In this document: positions 36,606 through 49,225 of the stretch, one piece after another
Numbering within the stretch: position 1 is the stretch's first letter
Layout: each line of letters begins with the position of its first letter
NCBI RefSeq assembly: GCF_030272615.1
Contig: NC_081405.1
Coordinates: 23,207,772-23,271,771, forward strand
From: Cryptomeria japonica
Taxonomy: Eukaryota; Streptophyta; Pinopsida; Cupressales; Cupressaceae
Direction: 5' to 3'
Length of the DNA stretch: 64,000 nucleotides
The notes under the pieces: model-generated
Told to the model about the DNA's origin: nothing
The model's input: only the letters and a program-made list of their open reading frames with translations
Databases searched by the model: none
Position numbers and translations under genes: made by a program

Positions 36606-38941
36606 TAAGGATAAAATATGCATGAGCCTGAAACCCCGGACTGCAGAATCGAACTCTGAAAGAGAAAATAACACAAGGTCCTCGTGTTCTTCATAAGTCC
36701 TCACATTGCAAAGGAGCAACAGGCACTACAATGGACAAGGAAAGGTACAATGCAAAGGCAGCGATGAGTGAGAGTATACAGTCGATAGTGGAAACAATAT
36801 CTTTCAAGCAACAAAGAAGTGGCCAAGCACTACAGGAGATGAATGGCGTGAGCCTTCAATATTATGCACACAGAATATAAGGGGAAATACTTTGCATTCT
36901 ATGTGTGATGGTGTATAAAGTCGGATACAAATCCTTAGACAGAAATAATTCCAATATAATACGAACAATAGAAGGTTCAATGGACAATAAGGAGTTACAC
37001 TCTGAATATTCAGAGCTTCATGTTGGTGGAATGCCTTGCACATCAATAATGCCAAGATAGAACATAAAATGTGCAGCGTTTAGGGGGGTTGAGTATATCC
37101 AAAACAATGCAAATTGAATGGAGCAGGCCTGGAATTTGACGGTCACCCCTATCTGTCATATGAATTTTTGATGACGGTTTAGTCATTTCAATGCCTTTCA
37201 TTTGACATTTTAAGAAAAATATTAACTGTCAAAAAATATAAAAGTGGAAGATTGAAGCAATGAAAATCAATGCAAGAAATGAAAATCATTATCTTAATGA
37301 GAAAATAATAATAAATTAGTAATATATGCAAAAATCTTAAATTTACTAAATAAGTTTCTAAATTAATACACTAATATATATTATATATTAACATTAAATG
37401 ATAATCAATTAATAATTACTAATTTAGTAATAATAAACATTTAAATTTTAAAATTATATATATTATGACAAATTTCTATAACAATCTTATTAAATATATT
37501 TTAAAATTTAAATTGACTAAGTTTCTAAATTCGTGTATAAAAAAATAGAATATATTGTAAAAAATTCATATTAAAATATTTTATCAATTATATTCTATCA
37601 TTTCAATTATGACAAGTTTCTAATCTCATATGAAAAAATAGAACTATTCTAAAAATCATATTAAAATATTATAAAATTAGAAACAACTACATCCTTCCAT
37701 TTCAAAATATTCTAAATAAATTTGTATTTTTATATATATTACCTACTATATTTTTGTACGGTTTATTTATAATTTGAAGTGTCATTTATACGGTCTTAGA
37801 AAAAAATAGCATGTCAAATACGGTTCAAAAGTGAAAAAACGATTCAAATATGAAAAAACGGTTCAAATATGAAGCTTGATTTTGGGGTTTCTAAGCAGAG
37901 AATCAAATAGGTCCATCTTCCCCAAACTCCGAAAAGTATGCACAATGCTAAAATACGTAAGTCCCTAAGTCCGGAGAATGGTCAAGTTGAATCTTCAAAA
38001 ATCTAAAATTGACAGAAAAGTCTTACGTTCATAAGTCCCAAAATCCACAAATTTGAAAACAATGAATTGATGTGGCGTGACATGAATATCATGCCAGGAT
38101 GAGAAGTTAAATCCACAATTTGACGGCATGTATGGTAAAAAAATCAAAGGCACACAAAAGGAATTTTCTTTTTAAACTTTATGCCTCACGTGTTTCTCTC
38201 AAAAAGCTTTCTTAAGTGCTTTGTCATGTAATGCTCTATTTGTTAAAAAAGAAAAATGGGCATTTTCTTTTAAAAGTGAGAAACAAATTTAGATTTCTTA
38301 AATAGTGAGATGTAATAATTAATTTATGATTTTGTTTGTAAATTAATTATTTCTTTCTTGTTTTTTTGGAAAGTTTCAATTTGGTGGGCCATGGAATCTA
38401 ATTAAATATACATGAAAGGGTAGTTCTATTAGATTTTAATTTATTTTGAAATTTAATAGTATTTGAGTTGTTTTATTTTATTTAAATTCACAAAGAAATT
38501 AATATTTTGTTTTTTATTTAAAATTGTGAATTTAGAGAAATAAAATAATATTTTCTCATTAAAATAAATTGGTACATTTTGGAAATAAATAAATAATAAT
38601 TATTTTTAATGTGCAGATTCTAAATGAATTAGATTTGCAAGTCATGGAGATAAGAGCTATAAAAAGAAGTAACAGATAAACATACACTTGCTAATGATAA
38701 CGTGATATTTTGAAGAAATTTTGTATGACACTACACTGGGACTTCAACTGCTGCTCCAGCAGCACCGTTTTCGTAATGCTCACCAGTCCCGGTTTCGTAA
38801 TAGTTAACTGGAGTCCAAGGCAGAGACTTGCAAGTCAACTGAGACTCCTTGCCTTTTTAGTTCTTAATTTAGATTAGGTTTATTTCCTAGAAAGTAGGAC
38901 AAGAAACTCTATAAATTAGAGATTTTGATTCATTGTTAAGG
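36606..38941. other. Region C, long noncoding AT-rich stretch
   Basis: No credible gene. From about 37100 the DNA is strongly A/T-rich. A small tandem repeat (AAACGGTTCAAATATGAA, three copies) lies at about 37818-37878. A TATA-like CTATAAAAAG occurs near 38659 and another CTATAAATTAG near 38910, upstream of the direct repeat. Confidence 0.6.
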
Positions 38942-39696
38942 GTCCACGAATTAATGATTTGAGGTCCAATTAGAGATTCCATTTAGAGGGTCCACAAATT
39001 GATTATTTGAAGCCCACTTAGAGATTTTAGATTATTGTTATGAATTTGAGTAGTTTTGTGATACATTCTTTGGATTTAATACAAGAAGCAGCTTATAGAT
39101 TGTCTGATCTATATGTATGTGCTATGCATTTGTTCTTTGCAATCTGATAATGTCTATTGTTTAAAATCAGCAACTTATTTTGGTCTTATGTTTTATTGCT
39201 TTATGAATCATATTTGCGCACATAAGTGGTGTATGAGAATTAATGTGATAGAACAATATTGTGGTGGTATTTTTTCCATGAATTTGTGAGGTTACATGAC
39301 TTTGCATGTTTATTGGAGGTTCGTTATTGAATGATGGTTTGAATGATATTGATGATTTTTGGATTGTAGGGCGCTAATTGCGTAGTTCATTAAGTTGTTA
39401 TTATATTGGTTTCATTGTTATTTTCTTGTTTCCCTGATCTATCTTTTGCAGTTTATTTTGAAAGAGAATCTAAATCTGAAAAATAAAAAAAATAAAAAAG
39501 AAAAAAAAAGTAGGTAATTCGAAGTTGTTTCAACCAACAAGCCCCTTGACAGGTACAATCGCATCAACCACTGAGCTGCCCATCACCATTGAGACCCGAC
39601 TATAGAGACCTTGGAGTAGTTAGTTTCTCAAAACTTACTGCTTTTCAGGAGAGGTAGTGAGTGTTTGCATAAACTACCTGATTGTTGGTGAGTGTG
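38942..39696 (+). repeat. Direct repeat of region C, left copy
   Basis: About 755 bases matching 42480-43217 with scattered differences. Both copies carry an internal duplication of a GTCCACAAATTGAT-type segment at their start and end in TTGGTGAGTGTG. It could be the 3' part of an LTR, but no tRNA primer site follows it. Confidence 0.82.
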
Positions 39697-40469
39697 ACCT
39701 ATGCTTGAAGGATATAATTAAATTTGTAGAAGTATTCACTCCGTTGGAAGACCATTGGGACCTTACAAATGAATTCATTGAAAAATTCTTATCTTACATA
39801 TCTCAAGAAGACTCACAACCAGACCCTCATAAGGAGTTGATTGGCAAAGACCGGCATGATGGAGAAATCACTACAAGCAAAGACAAAGATGGTATGTTAA
39901 TGGCTAACTCTTCTTCTCCTGATCAAATGAGTACTGAATTAGTCCCACATGATGAGGTTGAACTCAATTTGGGTATGGATTCAATTTGTAAAGAAGATGA
40001 TTCAATAATGGATGATTTCTTGGACAAAGTTATGAATGAAAATCTTTCATATTTAGAGGTTGATAATGTTGATCTTGGTATGGATTTCATAAGCAAGGAA
40101 TGTGATATTAGAGCAGATTTGGAAGTGATTGAGAACAATAATAGTAAGTTGACTTGTTTGGACAAAGGTGATGTGCTTGAGGATGTTTTCATGACCAAGG
40201 ATGATATGAGTTGCTCATTGGAATGCACAAGTACTAATTTGGTTGAAGAGAGTGTTAATGACGGAAGGGAATGTAATATATTCTTGGATGAAGTAGTGGA
40301 AGACCTCTTCCTTGTTCATAACAATGACTTGGACATTGAGACTTTTGATACAAACATAGAAATAACTCAAAGCCGCATTCAAACTTGCCAAAAACTTTTT
40401 GATGAATGTCTAGATCAAGTTTGTGCTAATCATGAGAGAAAGTTGGAAGTTATGAAAAATAACAAATGA
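39657..40469 (+). CDS. Acidic protein of unknown function in region C
   Basis: A 270-codon ORF starts inside the direct repeat (MSVCINYL) and ends at TGA near 40467. It is strongly acidic, with repeated DLGMDFI-like and DDFLDKVM-like phrases: LNLGMDSICKEDDS (about 39965) and DLGMDFISKECD (about 40073) look like an internal duplication. No zinc knuckle, protease, RT or membrane segment is visible. Open for its full length, unlike the ORFs of B around it. Acidic ORFs of this kind occur beside plant LTR elements, but I do not recognise the family. Confidence 0.45.
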   Translation: MSVCINYLIVGECDLCLKDIIKFVEVFTPLEDHWDLTNEFIEKFLSYISQEDSQPDPHKELIGKDRHDGEITTSKDKDGMLMANSSSPDQMSTELVPHDEVELNLGMDSICKEDDSIMDDFLDKVMNENLSYLEVDNVDLGMDFISKECDIRADLEVIENNNSKLTCLDKGDVLEDVFMTKDDMSCSLECTSTNLVEESVNDGRECNIFLDEVVEDLFLVHNNDLDIETFDTNIEITQSRIQTCQKLFDECLDQVCANHERKLEVMKNNK

Positions 40470-40784
40470 AAACGCATACATACATGAGACTGGCCTCTTA
40501 TTGCAACAAAGTGTTTGTGATATGTTCCAAGTTGAAGGAGTGCAAGGAAGTGACAAGTGTATGCAAGAGACAAAGTCAGAAATGAAAGTGCTTCACCAAG
40601 ACCAACAACATGAAATAGGGAAGTCTTCATTTGATTTCACACATTCTAATGAGATTTCAAGAGAAATGCCTTATTCATAAGTTACTCATAACCTTGGTAA
40701 TGAAATTGTTAATGCTGATGATTTTGTGTAGGGAATTGATGTTGTACATCATGAAGAGAAGTTTCAAACTTTGCAAAAGATAAC

Positions 40785-41219
40785 ATGCAACCTACCTTAG
40801 TAGAAGAAATGGAAAGGACAATGAATCTCGTGTTTGAACTAGACATAGAGATGAGTATTCGTAGCTACTCACGCAACATGTTAGATTTTGCAACATGTGA
40901 TTCATGTAGGATTCATCCTTTGGAATCACATTCTGAGGTAAGTTGTCCAGACTTTGTAATGGCTTGGGAGATTGCCATGGTAGGTAACGCTGAAGGTAAA
41001 CATTCTCATTTTAATAATCTAGAGAATGATGAACTTAAATATTTTGCCTTACTAGAAGAGGGGTTTGAAGTAAATAGTCCATTGGAAGTTAAGCGTCCCA
41101 ATTCACTGCTTGGTGTTGTTCTTCACGATAATGATGTATTGAAATTTAAAGTTAATGTTGATGACCAACATGTCACATTACTAATGGATGTTGTTTCTCT
41201 TGACATGTATGAACCTTAG
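40785..41219 (+). CDS. Unknown 144-codon ORF in region C
   Basis: Starts MQPTLVEEMERTM and ends VSLDMYEP before TAG. It is acidic and resembles a continuation of the preceding ORF, from which stops near 40470, 40680 and 40730 separate it. No motif recognised. It may be the C-terminal part of one decayed long gene running from 39657 to 41219. Confidence 0.35.
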   Translation: MQPTLVEEMERTMNLVFELDIEMSIRSYSRNMLDFATCDSCRIHPLESHSEVSCPDFVMAWEIAMVGNAEGKHSHFNNLENDELKYFALLEEGFEVNSPLEVKRPNSLLGVVLHDNDVLKFKVNVDDQHVTLLMDVVSLDMYEP

Positions 41220-42479
41220 CAGGAATACAAGTTACCCCTCGAGCTAGGACCTCATAAGGACAAAGTCACTATGTGAGAGCATGCACCTACAACACAATCA
41301 AATCAGGTGGCTTCCTTCCTTTTCCCTCCATGTGTTGATTATTTGTATTTAATATGAGGTGGGGGGAATACCAGCATGTTTGTGGGTAGATCACGGTCAT
41401 AATGAAAACCCACAATTACTAATCTTAAAAGTTTTGAGCTCACAAAATTAATTGAAATTGTTAAAACTTTACATTTCTGAGTACAAAAATAAATTTGCTA
41501 GACTTAGGACTTGGCCAACTAAGTTGTTACTGTTGAACATAATGAAAAATTAGTCAAAAAGTGGTCAATTTTTTTGCTGTCCCATCTTGTTAAGATCGAT
41601 TCTTAAGTCATCTTAGTGTTAGTTTAGGCTAGCTACGTAGGTTTAGTTTAGTTTTCTTTTTGTTTTTGTTGTTTTTCCTTGTCATTTGGTCTTTCCTGTC
41701 TTTTGGTCTTCTTGTTTATCAGTGTTATGTCTTCTTTTGTTTTCTATGTTTTGGTTCGTTTGTTTTGTTCATTTTGTTATTTTTATTTTCAGGGACTCTA
41801 AGGAAAATATGTTCTTTGCATAAGAGGTTGGAAAATTTAGAGAGACTTTGACTTTTTCCTCTTTATAACTTCATTATTGTTTGGCTAATTTTGAAATCTT
41901 TGTCTACATTTATCCAAAGTGATATATAATGGTTTAATTATGATTTGAATTTTTGACTCTCAATTGGAGAAGGCTAACCTAATTACTCAGCACTACCATC
42001 ACACTAAGTTACATCAGAAAATTTTGTAAGATGTCAATGAACTTGTTTCCAAGTGAAAAATCAAAAGTTGGGATGTTTCACATTGTCCACTGTGGCTCCC
42101 AACCCAGTAATCAGACTTCAATGTTTGAAAGTTGCTTAAAGGTTACGAAGAAATAATACTTCTATATATTCTATGATGTGAAAAATGATCTTAAAAAAAC
42201 AAAAGAGAAGAAAGAAAGAGAAAATAAATTATTCACTTACAGCAACTAAATTTGGGTGTTTCAAGTAATCTCCATCGAGGCTATGGACACCTGACTGGCA
42301 GTGGAGCGTTGCTTGACGAGAGCCAGAGGTACCTCTGTCGGGGCCATGGACATCTGACTGGCAATAGAGCTATGCCCAGGATGACCTTGCACGAAACACG
42401 TTGATTAACTTCACCTACGTAGCTTGGCTACAATTTCCTTTGTTTATCTTCATTATTTAGAACGATGGAGTAATGAATC
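41220..42479 (+). other. Region C 3' segment with a polypurine-tract-like run
   Basis: No gene. GAGGTGGGGGGAATA near 41356-41370 resembles an LTR-element polypurine tract. Two phrases close to GGACACCTGACTGGCAGTGG and GGACATCTGACTGGCAATAG repeat at about 42281 and 42348, each followed by GAGC. The rest is T-rich. Confidence 0.5.
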
Positions 42480-43217
42480 GTTCGCAAATTGATGATTTAA
42501 GGTCCAATTAGAGATTCCATTTAGAGGGTCCGCAAATTGATGATTTGAGGCCCACTTAGATATTTTAGATTATTGTTATGAATTTGAGTAGTTTTGTGAT
42601 ACATTCTTTGGAGTTAATACAAGAAGCAACTAATAGATTTCCTGATCTATGCATATGTGCTATGAGTTTGTTCTTTGCAATCTGGTAATGTCTATTGTTT
42701 GAAATCAGTAACTTATTTTGGTCGTATATTTTATTGCTTTATGAATCATATTGTGCACGTAAATGTGGTATGAGAATTAATATGATAGAACGATATTGTG
42801 GTGGTATTATTTCCATGAATTTTTGAGGTTGCATGACTTTGCATGTTTATTGGAGGTTTGTTATTGAATGTTGGTTTGAATGATATTGATGATTTTTGGA
42901 TTGCATGGCGCTAATTGCATAGTTCATTAAGTTGTTATTGTATTGGTTTCGTTGTTATTTTCTTGTTTCCCTAATCTATCTTTTGTAGTTATTTCGAAAG
43001 AGAATCTAAATCTGAAAATACAAAAAAAAAGTAGGTAATTCAAAGTTGTTTCAACTAGTAGGCCCCTTGACAGGTACAATCGCTTCAACCACTGATCTAC
43101 CCATCACCGTCAATACCCGACTATAGATACCTTGGAGTAGTTAGTTTCTCAAAACTTACTTCCTTTCAAGAGAGGTAGTGAGTGTTTGCATAAACTACCT
43201 GACTGTTGGTGAGTGTG
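42480..43217 (+). repeat. Direct repeat of region C, right copy
   Basis: Homologous to 38942-39696. Its last bases, TTGGTGAGTGTG, overlap the AGTGT duplication that borders region C. Confidence 0.82.
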
Positions 43218-44587
43218 TCAAAACACCCATCAACAACAAGGATGAAGAAGAAGTCAAAGTTGCTACCATAGAGGTGGCCATACTAACACAACAATATGGA
43301 AAAGGATTCTAAATCATGCAACAGATGGGATACAACGACAAAGGACCTATAGGAAAGCATCAAGAAGGAATTACAGAACCTCTGCAACTTCCTTCATAAT
43401 TTGCACAAGACAAAACAGGACTGGGATATGGATAACATGCACCACCTAGGCAAAAGCAAAATAAATATCAGAAACCTCAATGGAGAGCCAAGAAGAAATA
43501 TAATGAAAACTCATGGCAAGAGGCACTACACCAAGCAACAAAAATGACAAGGAAAGAGCAAGAAAATGAGAAACGACAAGAGGAACTAGTCATTCAAAGG
43601 GAAGAAGCCTCTTATAAAAAAGTGCATTATGTTCAAGAACCTGATCAAACCAAAGTAGAGCCACCACCCAAAGAAATTACTCTTCACCGAATGGAAATAG
43701 TGTATGAACAAATGCAAAGGGTACAAGCACGCTTCGATTCCGAATCAGAAAAAACTACAAGACTGGTATCAATTGTTAGAGATCTTTTCTCACCATACAA
43801 CATACTTGTTAGAAGAAGCGAGATACTCTGGGACAGTAATTTTGAAACTGATTCTAATGAATATGAATGGGGTAGTTGTTCAGATGTTAGTGAAGATATC
43901 GAGGTAGATACCATCCATTCATACACACCCCTTTCTTAGGAGGGACAAGGCACGTAATCTCGACCACTTGAATTCGGACCATGACATATATACGAGGCTA
44001 ATGAGAATGGGCAACAATAATAAGAACAAGGCTACATCAAAGATGATACCATCAAAGACCTTGATAATATCATTAACCTAACCAACATTCCAAACAACTA
44101 TAACGATGCCTATATCATGACACTTACCGCAGCCGATCTCAATCCACCAAATAACTCCTTACCACTTGTATATCCTAATCTCATAGACTGGGAAGAACTT
44201 GAACATCATGATATACCAATTTTTCCAGATGATGAATCCATTGTCCAGTATCTATGTTCAGTCAACCCGGAAACATGCTCTACCAGCGAACAAAATAATG
44301 ATATTTGTAATCAAGGGAGTGCCAAGTCTCTCAGTCGCAAAAATGAAAGAAATGAAGGATCTAATGCTGAAAACCAATCAATGGTTGTATTAGATCACAA
44401 AAAAGTCAAAATAAAGGATGCATTTGTAGGTGAAAACCTTTTTGATGCACCTAAAGATGGGAGACTCGACACTCTTCCTAAACATTATCAAGAGAGGTCA
44501 CCCATATTGATTGAGCCAACTCAATCAATAAACATTGGTACAGAAACAACAGTCAAAGCCATACACCTAGCAGAATCACTAACATAA
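43217..44587 (+). pseudogene. Element B pol linker with G-patch-like segment
   Basis: Resumes B coding (VKTPINNKDEEEVKVATIEV). A G-patch-like stretch follows: QQMGYNDKGPIGKHQEG ... TGLGYG at about 43318-43435, with the expected glycines but broken by stops. G-patch segments are known in several retroviral-type pol proteins near protease and bind nucleic acid. Then comes a charged linker with open frames at 43544-43939 and 44117-44587, the second ending FDAPKDGRLDTLP before RT. Roles beyond linking protease to RT are unknown. Confidence 0.65.
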
Positions 44588-45990
44588 GAAGAGAAACCAA
44601 ATTTTATCAAATTCTTCAAGGAAAAGAAAATCAATTTTGCTTGGTCGTATGCTGATATGCTTGGAATAGATCCGAACCTGAACATACATCATTTATCCAT
44701 CACTCCGGGAGCTAAGCCAGTTAAACAGAAATTAAGAAAGATGAATTCTCATGTGGCATTATTGGTCAAAGATGAACTAAAGAAGTTATTAGACATTGGA
44801 TTCATCCAACCTATAGACTATGCTGAATGGATTTCAAACATTGTACGAGTTTCAAAACCTGACAGAAGCATCAGAATATGCACAGATTTTAGAGATGTTA
44901 ACAAAGCATGGCCAAAGGATGACTTTCCTTTACCAAGCATTGACATAATTGTGGATCTAACAATAGGCCACGCAATGTTATCATTAATGGACGGTTTCTC
45001 TAGCTATAATCAAATCAAAATTTCCTCAGAAGATCAAGATAAAACCGCATTCACCTGTCTATGGGGAACGTATTGTTGGAACATCATGCCTTTCGGCTTG
45101 AAGAATGCTGGGGTAACTTATCAAAGAGCCATGGCGACAATCTTCCACGATATGATGCATACCTTCATGGAGGACTATGTGGATGATTTACTAGCTAAAT
45201 CATTCACCCGGGCAGAACATCTGGGCATATTAGATAAAATCTTTCAAAGATTAGAGCAATTCAAGGTCAGACTAAACCCTAAGAATTGTGTCTTCAAGGT
45301 CACATCAAGAAAACTATTAGGCTACATTGTTTCGGAAAAGGGCATTGAAGTAGATCCAGTGAAGGTACAGGCCATCATGGAGATGCCACCTCCCAAGAAC
45401 ATTAGCCAACTCAGATCTTTGCAAGGACGGTTGCAGTCCATCAGGTGATTCATAGCTCAACTAGTAGATGAATGTCTCCCTTTCAATCATCTACTCCACA
45501 AGAACATACCTTTCAGATGGGAAGACAAGTGTGCGAAATCATTTGACCATCTCAAGCAATATCTAATGAATCTGCGAATTTTGGTACCACCAATAGCAAG
45601 CAAAAGCAACTCATTCTCTACATATCAACAACTGAAGTATCATTGGGGGCATTGCTAGCACAAGAGGATCCAAAAGGTAAGGAGTGAGCTATATATTACA
45701 TCAGCATAACATTAAACAAATATGAGCTAAATTATACATTCATTGAGAAGGCTTGCTTGGCAGTAGTATTTGCCTCTCAAAAGTTTTGTCACTACATGCT
45801 AGCCCATACAGTGAAGCTAGTAGCAAAAATTGATCCTCTCAAGTATTTACTCAACAAAGCAGCTCTTACAGGTCGATTGGCTAAGTGGGTCATGATTCTC
45901 AGTGAGTTTTATATCCAGTACATAGAACGTCAGGCTATCAAAGGACAGGTAATTGCAGATCAGCTGGCTGAAGCACCGGTACCAGATTAA
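44588..45990 (+). pseudogene. Element B reverse transcriptase and classical RNase H
   Basis: RT: KPVKQKLRKMNSHVALLVKDE, RICTDFRDVNKAWPKDDFPLP, LSLMDGFSSYNQI, MPFGLKNAGVTYQ and DYVDDLLAKS (near 45172-45200). It is open from about 44590 to a TGA at 45446 just after LQGRLQSIR. The RNase H that follows is broken by a frameshift and stops; ACLAVVFASQKFCHYMLAHTV and the LAKWVMILSEFYIQYI segment identify it. The RT core is intact by eye, the RNase H is not. Confidence 0.9.
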
Positions 45991-46600
45991 CAACCAATGC
46001 AGGTGGAATTTATGGACATGGATGTACTTGCTGTCACACCCAAACAATGGACCTTGTACTTTGATGGATCCTATACACAACATGGATCAGGTGCTCACAT
46101 CTTGTTCGTCACTCCAGAAGGGCACACAATTCCACGATCTTATAAACTGATGTTTCCAAGCACCAACAACGTCGCTAAATATAAAGCCCTGGTAACATGA
46201 ATTAAAATGGTTGTAGAATGGAGAATCACATAATTAAGAGTCTATGGGGATTCTCAATCAATCAAATCAACGATGAATATCAGACAAAGGATGATAAGCT
46301 AATGCCCTATAAGAGAATGGTGGATGATTTCAAAGAGTACTTTGTACATATCACCTTTGAGCAAATACCAAGATTGGACAATAGAGTTGTTGACGCAATG
46401 GCCACTATCGCTTTACTTCTACAAATTCCAGAGAAACGGAGTTGTTACGAGTTCTTGGTAGAGCAATTGTTTTCCCCAGACTATGACAATTTTGCATCCC
46501 AAGTCATCTATGCCTTAACCGGTTCGGACTCACCTCTATACGGGACAATCTATGATTATCTTAAGAATAATACTCTTCCACTCGACCTGTCTCATAACTA
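45991..46600 (+). pseudogene. Element B archaeal-type RNase H (aRNH)
   Basis: Second RNase H of Tat elements, placed after RT and the classical RNase H. LYFDGSYTQHGSGA (about 46050) gives the first Asp; the Glu site reads VAKYKALVT where AEYEAL is expected, so the Glu is replaced by Lys. RVYGDSQS (about 46240) gives the second Asp in another frame. Two or more frame changes and a TGA near 46198 disable it. Confidence 0.82.
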
Positions 46601-46659
46601 AAAATACAGCTTCATCCCGCAAGCCGCCCATTATACCTTAACTGTTGACACCCTTTAGC

Positions 46660-47789
46660 GTCGAGGTCTAGATGATACTCTTCTTTGATGCCTCGATCGT
46701 AATGAATCTGACTCTGCCTTACACGAGCTTCACAAGGGTATCTTTGGTACACATTCAAGTGGTCTTACTCTCTCCAAGAAACTTCTGAGAATGAGATATT
46801 ATTGGCCGACAATGGAGAAAGAGTCTTATCAATTTGCAAAGAAATGTCATAAGTGCCAAATTCATGGCAATCTTATCCATGCACTAGCACAGGAGCTGCA
46901 GTCGTTCACCACATCTTGGCCTTTCTATCAATGGGGACTTGATTTAGTAGGGAAAATTTATCCTTCTTAAAATGGACACAAGTTCATTATCACTACAACA
47001 GAGTATTTCACAAAGTGGATTGAAGCAGTCCCGATGACCACTGTAACTGGAAAATGGATCACCTCATTTATTCTCAATTATCTCATTTGCAGATATGGCA
47101 TTCCCAATTCCATCATCACAAATAATGGGTGTCCTTTCAAAAACTAAGACGTATGGGAGCTATGTGAAAGATTCAAAATCCAACACCGCTTCTCCACACC
47201 TTACTACCCATAGGGGAATGGCCAAGCAGAAACATCAAATAAAACAAGTATGAAAATCCTCAAGAAAATGGTAAATGATGCAGGCAAGGATTGGCATGTA
47301 CAACTTAATCTGACACTTTGGGCATACAGGACTAGTATTCAAACACCTACAAGGGCTACGAAATATTCATTGGTGTAAGGATCAAAGTCAATTCTACCTC
47401 TTGAGGTATAAATTCCATCTCTCAAAGTATCTTTGAAAGGCCTCATACCAAATGAAGAATATCGAGTAAACAAGTTGCGTGAACTAGAGCTTCTTGATGA
47501 AAAACACCAACATGCCTATGACCATCTCAAGGCATATTAGCAGCGAATGTGCAAGAGCTACAATCATAGAGTCATCCCTAGGAATTTCAAAGTCGGTGAT
47601 CTTGTACTAAAAGAAAATTTGAGAAATCAACACGATCAAGAAAAGAAGGGGAAGTTTGAACCTAACAGGTTGGGTCCTTTTGTCATCATATCAGCCTACG
47701 AATCAGGCGCATATCAGTTAACAACTTCAAAAGGGGACGTGCTCAACGAACCATCCAACAATGTCCATCTGAATAAATTCTACACTTGA
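46660..47789 (+). pseudogene. Element B integrase (broken)
   Basis: Zinc-binding segment with LHELHKGIFGTH and KKCHKCQIHG (about 46720-46870), then the core: WGLDLVGK retains the first Asp, the second reads IITNNG where SDNG is expected (Asp to Asn), and GQAETSNK keeps Glu. The C-terminal SH3-like domain (FKVGDLVLKENL ... LGPFVIISAYESGAYQL) is open from 47547 to TGA at 47787. Stops near 46970, 47145 and 47210 and the Asn change show loss of function. Confidence 0.87.
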
Positions 47790-49225
47790 GTCATCCAATG
47801 CACGGAAAAGGCAAAAAATACAAAAAAAATTTTAAAAAAATCAAAAAATTAAAAAAATACAAAAAAAAAATTTAAATAGAAAAATGCAAAAAAATTAAAA
47901 AAGTGCAATAAAAACAAGTATTAAAAACTTGGCAACAGACACTATTTGTAAGAGAACGGCTCCTCTATCTATCAGTACTCATATCTTTTACATCCATCCA
48001 AGTCTCAGCTAATGGCCATCGCCCAACACTTATTCACGCAACATTATCTCGGACATTCTTATCGTAGTCACTGTCCTTGATTATCCAAAATGCTTATCCA
48101 TATCCTATCCCACCATGGCTTGGTAATCAACGTATATATCCACATCGATAGATATCTATTACTAGGGGCAACATTCCTCTCACTTTAAGCATTTCCAACA
48201 ACAAACAACAAGGACCACAACACGCTAAGGAAACAATGTCAAACAACTGCTCATCGGGCTAGAAAACAAGACCATTATCCAACTGCCACTTTAACACACA
48301 TATGATGGATGATTTTCTGAATTATGATTTGATTTACATATGGAATGAAGTTTTGACTATTTTTGTATCTCAATTTTGAATCATTAGATCTCTTGAGCTA
48401 CTTGAGGATGCATCGAGCTAGAGAAAGCAACGAAGAAATCTGATATTTTTTTGGTTTTTTGTTTGTGAGGCGATCATTCGTACAGTGCAAATTTGTCTTG
48501 ATACATGATTGGAAACATATCATTGAAGATATTTTCCACTTTGCACATGCAAATGGTTAACTCTTGTCTATCTTACGCAAGCAACACTCAGGTCATCTTG
48601 GTTCAATTATACCTCGATGCTTGTGTCGTCTTGCAATATCAAAACATCCATGTAAGTCATACTCAAGTCGTTATGGTTCAATTATACCATGATGTTTGTA
48701 TAAACTTTCAACATATCAAAAGCTCAATGATGACAAACAAAACAAAGCACAAACAAGTGACTAAATAGGATTGACAACAACAGAATTAAAGTGATCATTT
48801 TGTTGCACATCATTTTAATTTTGCATTTAGTTGCATATCATTCTTAAGCTTGCGTTAGGTTGCATATCATTTTAATCTTGCATTAATCATTATCATACAT
48901 CTCATTTTCAAGATACATCTCACATCATTATCATTATCATACATCTCATAAATCAAAGTAATCAATGCAATACATCACCACATTCTCATCTCATCATGAA
49001 TCATACATCATCATCAAAATCAAGAGGATTATTATCTAAGCATCACATCATCATCATAGAATCACCATATCAATGTATCTCATCAATCATCATCAATAAT
49101 ACATCACATATGGATCAGAGAAAATCAATGCCATATATATATCTCAAAAATGGTCGAAATGTATAAGGGATATCATGTCTGTCAAAATACAACAAAATGA
49201 TCAAAATACCACAAAGATAAGTTTC
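47790..49225. other. Spacer between B integrase and the antisense gene
   Basis: No gene. It starts with an A-rich run (47815-47920) directly after integrase. From about 48800 to 49130 it is CATCATCA-type low-complexity DNA with TTGCATATCATTTTAAT repeats (about 48808, 48830, 48860). Confidence 0.7.

Larger units (their letters stand above)
34335..43211 (+). mobile_element. Region C: 8.9-kb insertion in element B with unusual ends
   Basis: B coding stops at 34334 and resumes at 43217, and AGTGT occurs at both borders (34330-34334, 43212-43216), in register with B's reading frame. That supports one insertion with a 5-base duplication. Ends then read TATGCC and TTGGTG, not TG...CA. Inside are two sets of GAAGTTC-like words, AT-rich DNA, a 0.75-kb direct repeat (38942-39696 and 42480-43217) and two ORFs of unknown function. 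No RT or integrase is visible, so it is either non-autonomous or a rearranged composite. Confidence 0.55.

Noticed and set aside
36278-36719. Minus-strand ORFs over the GAAGTTC-word region
   Set aside because: They lie in repeat-rich DNA, overlap in several frames and show no family motif.
48800-49130. Possible regulatory CATCATCA element
   Set aside because: Simple low-complexity sequence with no defined unit.
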